Positions 8,411-17,603 of a stretch of 64,000 nucleotides of DNA are shown piece by piece. Source of the DNA: Prorocentrum cordatum. Its lineage: Eukaryota > Sar > Dinophyceae > Prorocentrales > Prorocentraceae. The position numbers and the translations under genes are program-made. Where the stretch lies: assembly GCA_963575745.1 (NCBI GenBank), contig CAUYUJ010020675.1, forward strand, positions 31,001 through 95,000. The letters are read 5' to 3'. The notes under the pieces are model-generated. The model was given only the letters and a program-made list of their open reading frames with translations, was not told the origin of the DNA and did not search any database. Within the stretch, counting starts at the first letter, position 1, and each line of letters begins with the position of its first letter.

Positions 8411-10573
8411 GTATGGTGGGGGACTTCTCGGCTCAGCTGTATACGCACGGTTTCAGATGGAAAGATTCCTCACTACACTATCTTGCCTTTGGGGAGGACT
8501 CTGAAGGCGCCTCGACGGGGAACCTCGTTGTCCAGGTGAACGATCTCGGTACCCTGTGTCTTCCGCGATGCTCTGAAATGGAGTGCCTGGGTTGCCTGGT
8601 CACGACCAAGACTGACAAACACCATGATGTGGCTTGGAAATTGGCTCGGGGTTGGAAGCGATTTAACCAGTTCCGCAAGTTTTATACGAATCGTGCTGTA
8701 CCCTTCCAGAAGAAAATCAAGCATTATGAATCTAGGTTGCGTAGTTTTGTACTTTTCGGTGTTGAAGGCATGCCAGCGGACCACCACACTTTGAAACAGT
8801 TGCACACGTGGGAAGGTAAAATATTGTGTTCTATGGTACGCCGCCCGAAACCTGCCGACATGGATTGGAGTATATACTTATGCAACTTGTACAAACGTGG
8901 GCGGCGTATGCTCCTGGAATTGGGACGGCCGTCTCTTGTGCAGCTATTCTTGTTTCGTCAGTGGCAGTGGGCTCAGGACTGTACGTTTACTGTGAAACGC
9001 CTGAACCCAACACCCGCACAGATTCCTCCAGGTACTTTTGATTCTTCAGGCAAGCCTGGCCCCAACGTCTTTGCTGCGTGTGAGCCACCGCCGGCCAAGA
9101 GACAACGTCAGGATGAACCCATGTATGTGCTACCAAGTATTGCGTGCTCGACATCAATGGGATGTCATCCTGACGTGTGTGAGACGATGCATGCTGTTGA
9201 TTCCTTTGAGCTCCCTGGTTCTCAGACACAATTACCCGCGCATCGGCGCAATCTGATTTCCCAGATGCATAAGCGTGCAAAGACATTCCATCCATCTCAG
9301 GATTCTCTGTCGCAAAAGCGTTCCTCTGTTGAGTTGCCGTCGCAGGAAATCGCTGCAAACAAGCGGCGACGGGTGGCTCCACCTCAGCATCGTAGTACAG
9401 GGGACTCGCATATGCAGGCTAGAGAATGTATTTTTGCATGGTCGGGGGAGTGGACTGACCGACGGCAGGCCTTCATTGCATCGCTGCCTTGGAAAGAACG
9501 CCCATTAATGACGCGTCGGCATGAGGGGGGGAGACCACTGGCGTTGAGAAACTTCCATTACATTTTCGAGTTGGTATCAGGGAAGGATTGGTATCACACG
9601 TTATCCTTTTCACGTCAGGGATGGAAAGAATTTCTGAAGCGGGCACTGGATGTTACTAACATGGAGGAGGCGTGGGGGTACTGTTACTTTAAACATGCAC
9701 AACCTGCGGGATATGCTAGGGAGGAGGAGGAGAGGGAGAAGACGGAGGAGCAGCAAAGGAAGGAGGACGAGAAGATGGAGAAACGACTTGCGTACATTAA
9801 TGAACATGCATCGGAGTGGAATGCGGAGCCTCGGGACTCGATACCGATGGAATTGATTGGGGACTCCGCCACAGGGGTGAATTGGATTAACGGTCTCTGG
9901 GCAACATCCAATATTATCTACAAGCACATTCTTGGCGACATTCAAAATAGGCTGGAGCATATCTCTGTGTTGTATGGTATGAGGCCTCCGAGTTGGGGCC
10001 ACAATATGTTCAGGTGGATCTATCGAGAAGGAAACGAAAGAGCTGACAGGCTGACATGGTTGGCCAGAACCAAAAATAGTTACGTTACGTTCCATACCTC
10101 ACTTATTGAACATGCGAGTAAAACAAAACTAGACGGCCTCCGTGGATTCTTCGACGGAGGTCGCTCTGTGGAGGGATGTGCTGCAGGATGGTGTATAGAT
10201 TTGTGTGTACACGGGACGTGGCAGTTGGTGGCGGAGGAAGCTGTCTCGCTTGATGCCTCTGCTTCTGTCATGTTTTGTGAGATGATTGCAGCACAACGGC
10301 TCTGTATGGCCGTGGAGCACATTTTGGGTAGCATCTTTCATCCAAGCAGCTGACTCATTTCATCTTGCTTGGAGCTCTCCAACACCTTTACATTTTCACA
10401 TGTTGTATTGCATCCTTTTCCTTGTTCCTGCATCCTATTCCGTTGCCTATGCCTCAGTGGCTCGGCAGTGTGATGATAAGAGTTGCCCTCTCCAGCTACC
10501 CTGTGCTCCGTTTGGGAGTCTTAGGGCTCAGCTGTCACAGCTGTCCGCGCCCTGACTCAAACTCAAAAATAAA
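8411..10573 (+). mobile_element. LINE copy C, 5'-truncated
   Basis: A LINE fragment is inserted at the same hairpin position as B: GGCGGTAAC to the left, AAAGGTTGACGG to the right. The 5' end falls just downstream of RT motif C (compare the HGFRWKDSS segment with the same place in B and D). This is the usual outcome of incomplete target-primed reverse transcription. It ends with CTCAAAAAT before the target. Confidence 0.85.
8413..10353 (+). CDS. LINE C partial ORF2: post-RT region plus RNase H
   Basis: This is an unbroken 646-codon reading frame that starts at an ATG three bases inside the truncation point. It holds the RT thumb and connection region (RWKDSSLHY, a KIKHYESRLRSF segment, a KQLHTWEGK segment), a basic low-complexity stretch with EEEREK runs near 9720-9780, then RNase H motifs. 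These are GDSATGVNW (Asp 9862), NERADRLTW (Asp 10045), GFFDGG (Asp 10153) and VMFCEMIAA (Glu 10279). All four acidic residues are in one frame here, unlike in B, so C is the cleanest example of the unusual motif order. It lacks endonuclease and RT catalytic motifs, so it cannot move by itself. Whether it is expressed is unknown. Confidence 0.75.
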   Translation: MVGDFSAQLYTHGFRWKDSSLHYLAFGEDSEGASTGNLVVQVNDLGTLCLPRCSEMECLGCLVTTKTDKHHDVAWKLARGWKRFNQFRKFYTNRAVPFQKKIKHYESRLRSFVLFGVEGMPADHHTLKQLHTWEGKILCSMVRRPKPADMDWSIYLCNLYKRGRRMLLELGRPSLVQLFLFRQWQWAQDCTFTVKRLNPTPAQIPPGTFDSSGKPGPNVFAACEPPPAKRQRQDEPMYVLPSIACSTSMGCHPDVCETMHAVDSFELPGSQTQLPAHRRNLISQMHKRAKTFHPSQDSLSQKRSSVELPSQEIAANKRRRVAPPQHRSTGDSHMQARECIFAWSGEWTDRRQAFIASLPWKERPLMTRRHEGGRPLALRNFHYIFELVSGKDWYHTLSFSRQGWKEFLKRALDVTNMEEAWGYCYFKHAQPAGYAREEEEREKTEEQQRKEDEKMEKRLAYINEHASEWNAEPRDSIPMELIGDSATGVNWINGLWATSNIIYKHILGDIQNRLEHISVLYGMRPPSWGHNMFRWIYREGNERADRLTWLARTKNSYVTFHTSLIEHASKTKLDGLRGFFDGGRSVEGCAAGWCIDLCVHGTWQLVAEEAVSLDASASVMFCEMIAAQRLCMAVEHILGSIFHPSS

Positions 10574-10601
10574 GGTTGACGGTTTACCGCCGGCGCCCAG
10601 T

Positions 10602-10940
10602 TAGCCCAGCCGGCGGAGGCGGACAATGTGACAACTTTTGGGTGGTTTTGCGAAAATTTGAAAGATATTTGAGCGTTTATTTTGAGAAAACAAATTTTCG
10701 CGCATCGCATTGGCATATAAACTCCTCTCTGACAGCAGCTCAGTTCTCTCGATGTATTTTTGCATGAGTTCACTTCCGGGAACTGAGCGAATATGAACAT
10801 CGAAAAATATCGAATTTGAAGATTTTCAAAAAAATCTTTATTCTTCCACTCTGTGTCGATTCCCTGCACTCTTATCAGTACGAGGAGCTCTAGGAGGTTT
10901 CCGGCGGTGACCAGGTTGACGGTTCACCGCCGGCGCCAGT
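10602..10940 (+). repeat. F2 element, 3' part
   Basis: It resumes F2 sequence after an AGT (TAGCCCAGCCGGCGG, matching the TTGGCCGACCCG of other F2 heads). A non-tandem body follows with GAAAGATATTTGA and GCATTGGCATATAAACTCC. It ends with GAGCTCTAGGAGGT and the hairpin GGCGGTGACC / GGTTCACCGCC at 10903-10930. F2 copies at 13929 and 28351 are similar. The 5' head presumably lies upstream of the window, on the far side of the nested F1. Confidence 0.65.
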
Positions 10941-11124
10941 GTTTGCCCTATGCTCTCCGGGTTTTGGACGCTACCAAGTGCTCTCCGGGTTTTGGACGTC
11001 ACCGAGTGGACGCTAGCAAGTGGACCCCCCGGGCCCCAGAAGAGCTTCACGAGAGCTTCTGTGGTCTTGCCAGGAAGGCTTTTCAGAGCGTGTCCTCTAC
11101 GCTACCAAGTGGACGCTACCAAGT
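10941..11124. other. Unassigned base sequence with short direct repeats
   Basis: No F-element or LINE similarity is seen. GCTCTCCGGGTTTTGGAC occurs twice, and GCTACCAAGT or GCTAGCAAGT recurs four times in this stretch. It may be the pre-insertion substrate, since an F2 element opens after AAGT at its right edge. Confidence 0.4.
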
Positions 11125-12563
11125 ATCTCGTAGAGCTCTTTGGCATCGATGAGCTAGAGAAATTCCGGCGCGAGGTGCAGCTAGTTGGCCGACCCGACCT
11201 AAAGAGACAATGTGATGACTTTGGGTCAGTTTGACTCGTACAGCTCCCCTAAGCTAGTTGCTGGAAGCTTAAGAGTAATTCCGGCGCGCTGGAGAGCTAG
11301 TTGGCAAGAAAAATCTCGACGGAATTTTTGCTGACTTTTGGTCGGTTGAACATTTTGTTCTCGGAATCTGACAATTCGTTAGAACTCTAGTATTTTTTCC
11401 CGTGATATTCGAACTCATCTCCGCTCGCCATCTTGATCTCAGCTCGATCGGGTGAATATTACTATCGTAAAGCACTGTGGCGGGATCGGCCGTTTCGAGT
11501 CATCTTGATACGCACTGACGGTTTTCTGAACATAACTCGAGCTTCAGGACAGCTACAGTGCTGGTAAGCACAGCTAATCAATGTAGAATGATTAGGCGCG
11601 TTCGGCTGTTGAATCCAGTCGTCTGAACTCGGTCTGTTAGCCGAGCTACGGCAACCTACTCGTATTATTCGAGTCATCTTGACAGGAACTCTCGGTTTTC
11701 TGTACTTAACTCGAGCTTTCGGACAGCTACAGAGTTGATAGTTACAGAGACCGATTCAGAATCATCAGTTGAGTTTGTCTGTTGAGTCCAGAGCTCCGAA
11801 CTCGGTCTGCTGCCCGATCTAGAATCACGAAATTGTTCGTATTCGTCGAGTCATCTTGATAAGTGCTCTCGGTTTTCTTTACCCAACTCGCGCTGAGGGG
11901 GGCTACAGTGCTTGTTGTCACAGGAATGAATTTGGAGAGATCAGGCGCGTCCGCCTGTCGAATCAAGAGCTCGGAACTCGGTCTGCTGCCCGAACTAGGT
12001 TCGCGAAACTATTGTATTGTTCGAGTCATTCTGAGAGATGCTGTCAGTTTTCTGGACTTAACTCGGGCTCTAGGAGGGCTGCAGGGCTGGTTCTGACAGC
12101 AGTCGATTCGCAGACATCAGACGCGTCCGCCTGTCGCATTCAGAGATCAAAAAATATTTACTGTGAGTCGGAATGTTGGTAGGTGCTGTCGGTTTTCTCA
12201 ACTTAAGTCGAGCTAGGAAGCTCTACGAGTCTCCCGGCGGTAATCAAGGTTGACGGTTTACCGCCGGCGCCCAGTTGTTAATATTCGAAAGATATTTGAC
12301 AATTCATTTTAAGAACCGGTATTTTTCTCACGTGTAGTGGGTTATGCCGCGTCTGCTAGTAAAATTTTCAGGTCCGTAGCTGCAATATCATTTTCAAAAG
12401 ACTTGCAGGAACCGACGTTGGATACACAAAACGTATTTTCTCGAGTTTTTTCTGTCGCGTTCCAGAAGCTTTCTTCATGTGCTCCGACGATCACCGTGCA
12501 TGAAAAGAGCTCTACGAGGTTCTCGGCGGTAACCAGGCTGACGGTTTACCGCTGGTTCCCAGT
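11125..12563 (+). repeat. F2-type element split by an F1 element
   Basis: The head ATCTCGTAGAGCTC opens at 11125 after AAGT. It is interrupted at 11230 by F1 (11231-12275) and resumes at 12276 (TGTTAATATTCGAAAG), continuing through AAGAACCGGTATTTT. It closes with GAGCTCTACGAGGT and a hairpin ending in CCCAGT at 12563. The hairpin right arm reads TTTACCGCT, keeping the pair as G-T. The body resembles the elements at 28660-29060 and 36023-36311. Confidence 0.65.
11231..12275 (+). repeat. Complete uninterrupted F1 element
   Basis: At 1,045 bp this is the cleanest empty F1 element: variant 5' end TTGACTCGTACAGC, head, about four tandem units (boxes near 11495, 11670, 11845, 12025), degenerate last unit, GGAAGCTCTACGAGT, intact hairpin, CCCAGT. 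No LINE is in its hairpin. It is useful as the reference for the empty LINE target site. Confidence 0.7.
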
Positions 12564-12767
12564 CTAATAATTCTGGAGGATGGCGCCCCCCTGGAGCGCT
12601 ACGGAAGCGCTGCCAGAAACGCTTCCATGCGTGCCCGCACGCATGCAGGCACGCATGGAAGCTTGACGAACGAACTGCTGCGGGATTCTGGAGCGGCGAA
12701 GATGGGCTGCTGGCGGGCACTACCATCGTGCTGCTTCTAATCTTAAACCCTCTAGCTCTCAGCGAGC
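12564..12767. other. Unassigned sequence with a perfect 14-bp inverted repeat
   Basis: It lies between the end of an F2 element and an antisense F1 fragment. CTTCCATGCGTGCC (12622-12635) and its exact reverse complement (12648-12661) flank a 12-nt loop. No ORF of note was seen and the origin is unrecognised. Confidence 0.45.
12622..12661. repeat. Perfect 14-bp inverted repeat, 12-nt loop
   Basis: CTTCCATGCGTGCC and its exact reverse complement. It is in the unassigned stretch between F elements and carries no F or LINE features. Confidence 0.7.
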
Positions 12768-13533
12768 TCTCCGGGAATGCTTTCGCGGACCCAGCTCGGG
12801 CAGCAGACCGAGTTCCGAGCTCTGGATTCAACAGAAGAACGCTTCTGATGTCTCCGAATCGATCCTGAGATTACCAGCACCATAGTCGCTCTACAGCCTG
12901 AGTTAAGTACGGGAAACCGACAGCACTTCTCAAGATGGCTCGAACAATACAAATAGTTCTGCAATTGAAGATCGGGCAGCAGACCGAGTTCAGAGCTCTG
13001 GATTGAACAAACACCGCGACTGATGATTATGAATCAGTTTCTGTGAGTATCAGCTTCGTAGCTGTTGTATAGCATGAGTTAAGTACAAAAAACCGACAAC
13101 GTCTGTCAAGATAGCTCGGCTAGCAAACGGAGTTCAGACCTCTGAATTGAACAGGCGAACGCGCCTGATCATTCTGCATCGATTAGCTGTGCTTACCAGC
13201 CCTGTAGCTCGCTCTTCTATAGCTCGAGTTATGTTCAGAAAACCGCAACTGCGTGTCAAGATGACCCGAAACAGCCGATCCCGCCGCAGTGCTTGTTGGC
13301 ACTAATGTCTACCCGATCGAGCTGAGATCAAGATCACGAGCGGGAGTAAGATCGAATATCACGGGAAAAAAATACTAGAGCTCAAACGAATGTTCAAATT
13401 TCGAGAACAAATTTTTCAACCGACCAAAAGTCACCAAAAGGTCCCTCGATATTTTTCTTGTCAACTAGCTCTCCAGCGCCCCGGAATTACTCTTAAGCTT
13501 CCAGCAACAACTTGCTAAGGGAAGCTCTACGAG
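12768..13533 (-). repeat. Antisense F1 fragment, 3'-truncated
   Basis: This is the only clear F1 copy in minus orientation. Its head is at the right edge (reverse complement of ACTCGTAGAGCTTCCC at about 13518-13533). The array reads leftwards through at least three units and ends near 12768 without hairpin or inverted terminal copy. Confidence 0.6.
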
Positions 13534-13554
13534 ATTCCGGCGCGGGGTGCTAGT

Positions 13555-13928
13555 AACTCGTAGAGCTTCCCTTAGCAAGTTATTGCTGGAAGCTTACGAG
13601 TAACTCGTAGAGCTTCCCTTAGCAAGTTATTGCTGGAAGCTTAAGAGTAATACCTCGTAGAGCTCTTCGGCAACGATGAGCTAGAGGAATTCCGGCGCGG
13701 GGTGGAGCTAGTAACTCGTAGAGCTTCCCTTAGCAAGTTATTGCTGGAAGCTTAAGAGTAATTCCGGGGCGCTGGAGAGCTAGTAACTCGTAGAGCTTCC
13801 CTTAGCAAGCTCTTGCTGGAAGCTTAAGAGTAACTTGTAAAGCTTCCCTTAGCCAGCTATTGCTGGAAGCTTAAGAGTAATAACTCGTAGAGCCTCCCTT
13901 AGCAAGCTATTGCTGGAAGCTTAAGAGT
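13555..13928 (+). repeat. Stack of seven F-element heads (nested insertion points)
   Basis: Successive heads start at 13555, 13602, 13649 (F2), 13713, 13785, 13832 and 13879, each cut short after an AGT by the next. The sites used are TTAAGAGT or TTACGAGT, GAGCTAGT, and TTAAGAGTAAT. It looks like a 47-bp tandem repeat, but the continuations of these heads reappear downstream in reverse order of opening, so they are insertion points. Confidence 0.65.
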
Positions 13929-14327
13929 AATACCTCGTAGAGCTCTTCGTTATCGATGAGCTAGAGGAATTCCGGCGCGGGGGGGAGCTAGTTGGCCGAC
14001 CCGACCAGAAAGGACAAAGTGGTGACTTTGGGTCGGTTTTGCGCAGATTTGAAAGATATTTGACCATTCATTTTGAGAAAGCAGATTTTCACGCCGAGCA
14101 TTGGCATATGAACTCCTCTCTTACAGCAGCTCAGCTCTCCCGATGTATTTTCTTGAGAGTTGACTTCCCGCAACTGAGCGAATATGAACATCGAAAAAAT
14201 CGAAAATCAAGATTTTCGAAAAATCTCTATTTGATGCCTCTACTTTGATTCTCAGCACTCTTATCAGTGTACGGAGCTCTACGAGGTTCCCGGCGGTGAC
14301 TAGGTTGACGGTTCACCGCCGTCGCCA
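13929..14327 (+). repeat. F2 element, uninterrupted
   Basis: About 0.4 kb and not tandemly repeated: ACCTCGTAGAGCTC near the 5' end, GACCCGACC, a GAAAGATATTTGA body, GAGCTCTACGAGGT, hairpin GGCGGTGAC / GTTCACCGCC. It is the one F element whose end lacks the usual AGT (GTCGCCA then TTCCGG). F1 sequence resumes immediately. Confidence 0.65.
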
Positions 14328-16492
14328 TTCCGGGGCGCCGGAGAGCTAGCTGGCAAGAAAAATCTCGACGGACCTTCTGGTGACTTTTGGTCGGTTGAAA
14401 ATTTTGTCCTTGAAATTCCTCAATTCGTTTGAGCTCTAGTATTTTTTCCCGTGATATTCGATCTTATTCCTGCTCGCCATCTTGATCTCAGCTCGATCGG
14501 GTACCTTTTACTGCCAAAACGCACACTGGCGGGATCGGCCGTTTCGAGTCATCTTGTCACGCGCTGTCGGTTTTCTCAAGATAACTCGAGCTTCAGGACA
14601 GCTACAGAGCTGGTAAGCACAGCTAATCGATTCAGATTGATCAGGCGCGTTCGCTTGTTGAACCCAGAGGTCTGAACTCGGTCTGCTAGCCGAGCTAGGT
14701 CCGCAAACCTATTCGTATTATTCGAGTCATCTTGACAGACACTCTCGGTTTTCTGTACTTAACTCGAGCTACAGGACAGCTACAAGCTGATACGTACAGA
14801 ATCTGATTCAGAATCATCAGTAACTCGTAGAGCTTCCCTTAGCAAGGTATTGCTGGAAGCTTAAGAGTAATTCCGGGGCGCTGGAGAGCTAGTTGGCAAG
14901 AAAAATCTCGACGGACCTTTTGGTGACTTTTGGTCGCTTGAAAATTTTGTTCTCGAAATTTTTCAATTCGTTTGAGCTCTAGCATTTTTTCCCGTGATAT
15001 TCGAGCTTATTCCCGCTCGCCATCTTGATCTCAGCTCGATCGGGTACCTTTTACTGCCAAAAAGCACACTGGCGGGATCGGCCGTTTCGAGTCATCTTGT
15101 CACGCGCTGTCGGTTTTCTGAAGATAACTCGAGCTTCAGGACAGCTACAGAGCTGATAAGCACAGCTAATCGATTCAGAATAATCAGGCGCGTTCGCCTG
15201 TTGAACCCAGAGGTCTGAACTCGGTCTGCTAGCCGAGCTAGGTCCGCAAACCTATTCGTATTATTCGAGTCATCTTGACAGACGCTCTCGGTTTTCTGTA
15301 CTTAACTCGAGCTACAGGACAGCTACAGAGCTGATGCGTACAGAATCTGATTCAGAATCATCAGTGGCCGTTGTCTGTTGAATCCAGAGCTCTGAACTCG
15401 GTCTGCTGCCCGATCTAGAATCGCGAAACTATTCGTATTGTTCGAGTCATCTTGAGAGATGCTGTCGGTTCTTTGCACTTAACTCGGGCTGTAGGGGGGC
15501 TGCATTGCTGGTAATCACTGGAATCGATTCGGAGATATCAGGCGCGGCCGACTGTCGAATCCAGAGCTCCGAACTCTGTCTGCTGCCCGAACTAGGTCCG
15601 CGAAACTATTCGTATTGTTCGAGTCATTCTGAGAGGTGCTGTGGGTTTCCTGCACTTAGCTCGGGCTGTAGGGGGAGCTGCAGGGCTGGTAATCACAGGA
15701 ATCGATTCAGAGACATCAGACGCGTATGCAGAGGTCTGAACTTGGTCTGATACTCGAGCTAGGTTTGCCGAACTATTCGTATTGTTCGAGTCATCTTGAG
15801 AGGTGCTGTCGATTTACGCACGTAACTTGGGCTGTAGGAGAGCTACAGAGCTCGTACAGAAGACAATCCAGAAGCATCGGGGGCGTTCGGCTGTTGCATC
15901 CAAGAGGTCTGAAATTGCTGGGGCTGAAAAACTATTTCTTCTGTGTATTTTTTTTTGACATTACATGTTGTCAGGAAGCTCTACGAGTCCCCCGGCGGTA
16001 ACAAAGGTTGACGGCTCAAGGTCCCCGGCTCAAGGCTCCAGGATCCCACTGGGGCTCAGGGGGTGTCGGCGTCGCGGGGAGACGGCGCGGCAGCCATCGC
16101 TGCCATCGACGGGTACGGCATCTTCGAGGTCAGCTAGGCTGCTTCCTTTGTTTGCTGCGCTTGTTTTCTTTTGTTGTACGTGTGTGGAGACGGACGGATA
16201 CGACTTTTCGGTTCTCGCGAGAAGGTTTCAGCTGGAGGATATATCACCGACAGTGCCATATTTGCAGTACTCACAGGATTACGGTCAGAAGCGAGATACT
16301 GCTGTCGAGAGAGCTTCTCGTAAAAGACAACTTCAGGATATTGAGAAGACCCCAGGTGACTACCCATTGGACGGAAGATTGAATACTGCCGACTCCACTC
16401 CAGATAGTGAATCTGTTGTACCTCTCTGTGAACGGACGGTGACACGACAGTGGTTGCACTCGTGGGGATACGGACCTCAGTGTATTGACACA

Positions 16493-17603
16493 ATGCCCGA
16501 GCATGCAGATAACATGACGGTGGATGGCGGAGCCCCCCCTGTGAAGCGTAATCGTGAGGAGGTTCTTGCTGAAAGGAAGGCCGCCTTGGAGGGGAAGGAT
16601 GGTATGCAGAGTTTACTATTGCAGATGATGCACAAGATGGATGATAACACTGAAAGGATCCAGGATGCCATAGGAGTTCAGGGGACCAAAATCGACAACG
16701 TTCAGGCCCAGGTCCAGAAGCTGGGTGTTACGGTTTCTAATCTGGAGACGAGCGTTCAGGGGCTTGAGTCTAAACATAATCGACTCGAGACGATCGTCCA
16801 GGGACTCCAGGGACAGGTTCGTGCGGGTTCAGTTGCCTGTGACGCTTCGACGAGGCCTGATAATACCAGGACGGGAAGATACCAGGCTCCTGGAACCACC
16901 CACTTCTGTCCAACGTATGTCGAACTCAAGGGATGGGTCACCAACTGGAGTGACAGGGATAGGAGGTCTCAGGAGATGCTCATGTGGGAGGATATGAAGG
17001 TGCTCATAGATAATATTACAAATCATTGTCTTTCGGAGGATGATCGTGTGCACGTGTGTGTTGACGGTACTGAGCGCATTAACGCTGGCCGTTACATGTT
17101 CGGATCGGACAAAATCAAATTCAAGCCAGGGACCGACATGGATATTATTTGGAGGGTCAAACGGTGCATCGACCTTGTGACGGTACCCCCTGCTAGACGC
17201 CCCGCGCCTCCTCCAGGAATCCAGATCGCTGCACCACAGTGCCTCATTGAGAATATGAAGCAGGTTATCAACCCTGAGTCGATCAAAGTCAGTGTCGAGT
17301 GCCCAGAGTGGAAGAGGGACCACGTTAAGGCGGTGGGGAGATTTCTGCGGCACTATTCGGAGCATGTGTACACAGAGTGGTATCGAGGTTCTTGCTGTGC
17401 GAGGGGAAATGGGACCGCCCAAATCGACTATATGGACAGTGCCCACGACGGCCGCTCCGAGGCCAATGCTTCTGGCCGAGTTTACCGCGACGCGGGCGAC
17501 ATGGGAGGTATCGAGTGAGACTGTCGACAGGTTGCATCAACTCATACCTGCGTTTACTAAGACGAAGGCTGATATCGAGACGGAAGTCAACAGGAGGGTG
17601 TGA
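16493..17603 (+). pseudogene. LINE D ORF1, coiled-coil protein (one frameshift)
   Basis: The frame is open from the 5' junction. I favour the ATG at 16493 because the VKR segment just after it aligns with ORF1 of B and F. It has a basic N-terminus, a long coiled coil (about 16600-16810, heptads rich in V, L and Q), VELKGWVTNW near 16920, and a VECPEWKRDH block. The reading frame shifts near 17390-17400, since the C-terminal ATWEVSSETV segment, homologous to NGWEITRAM in B, is in frame 3. It ends at TGA 17601-17603, directly followed in frame by ORF2. The C-terminal fold is not recognised. Confidence 0.65.

Larger units (their letters stand above)
415..10601 (+). repeat. Outer F1 element (split: 415-440, 7264-8410, 10574-10601)
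   Basis: An F1 element starts at 415 (AATTCGTAGAGCTTCC) and is interrupted after GCAAGT at 440 by a second F1 element (441-7263). The sequence resumes at 7264 with TCTTGCTGG, the expected next bases of an F1 head. It runs through its 178-bp array to the hairpin left arm (8401-8410), is interrupted there by LINE C, and closes with CCCAGT at 10601. It then abuts F2 sequence. The exact resumption is the evidence for nesting. No coding capacity of its own. Confidence 0.75.

Noticed and set aside
13555-13928. Simple 47-bp tandem repeat
   Set aside because: The interrupted sequences resume downstream in reverse order, so these are nested insertion heads.
15190-15460. True tRNA genes
   Set aside because: Only box-like sequences are present. 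No acceptor stem or full cloverleaf can be drawn around them.
15084-15960. CRISPR-like regular array
   Set aside because: The period is about 178 bp, whole units are similar, there are no short repeats with unique spacers and no cas genes, and the genome is eukaryotic.
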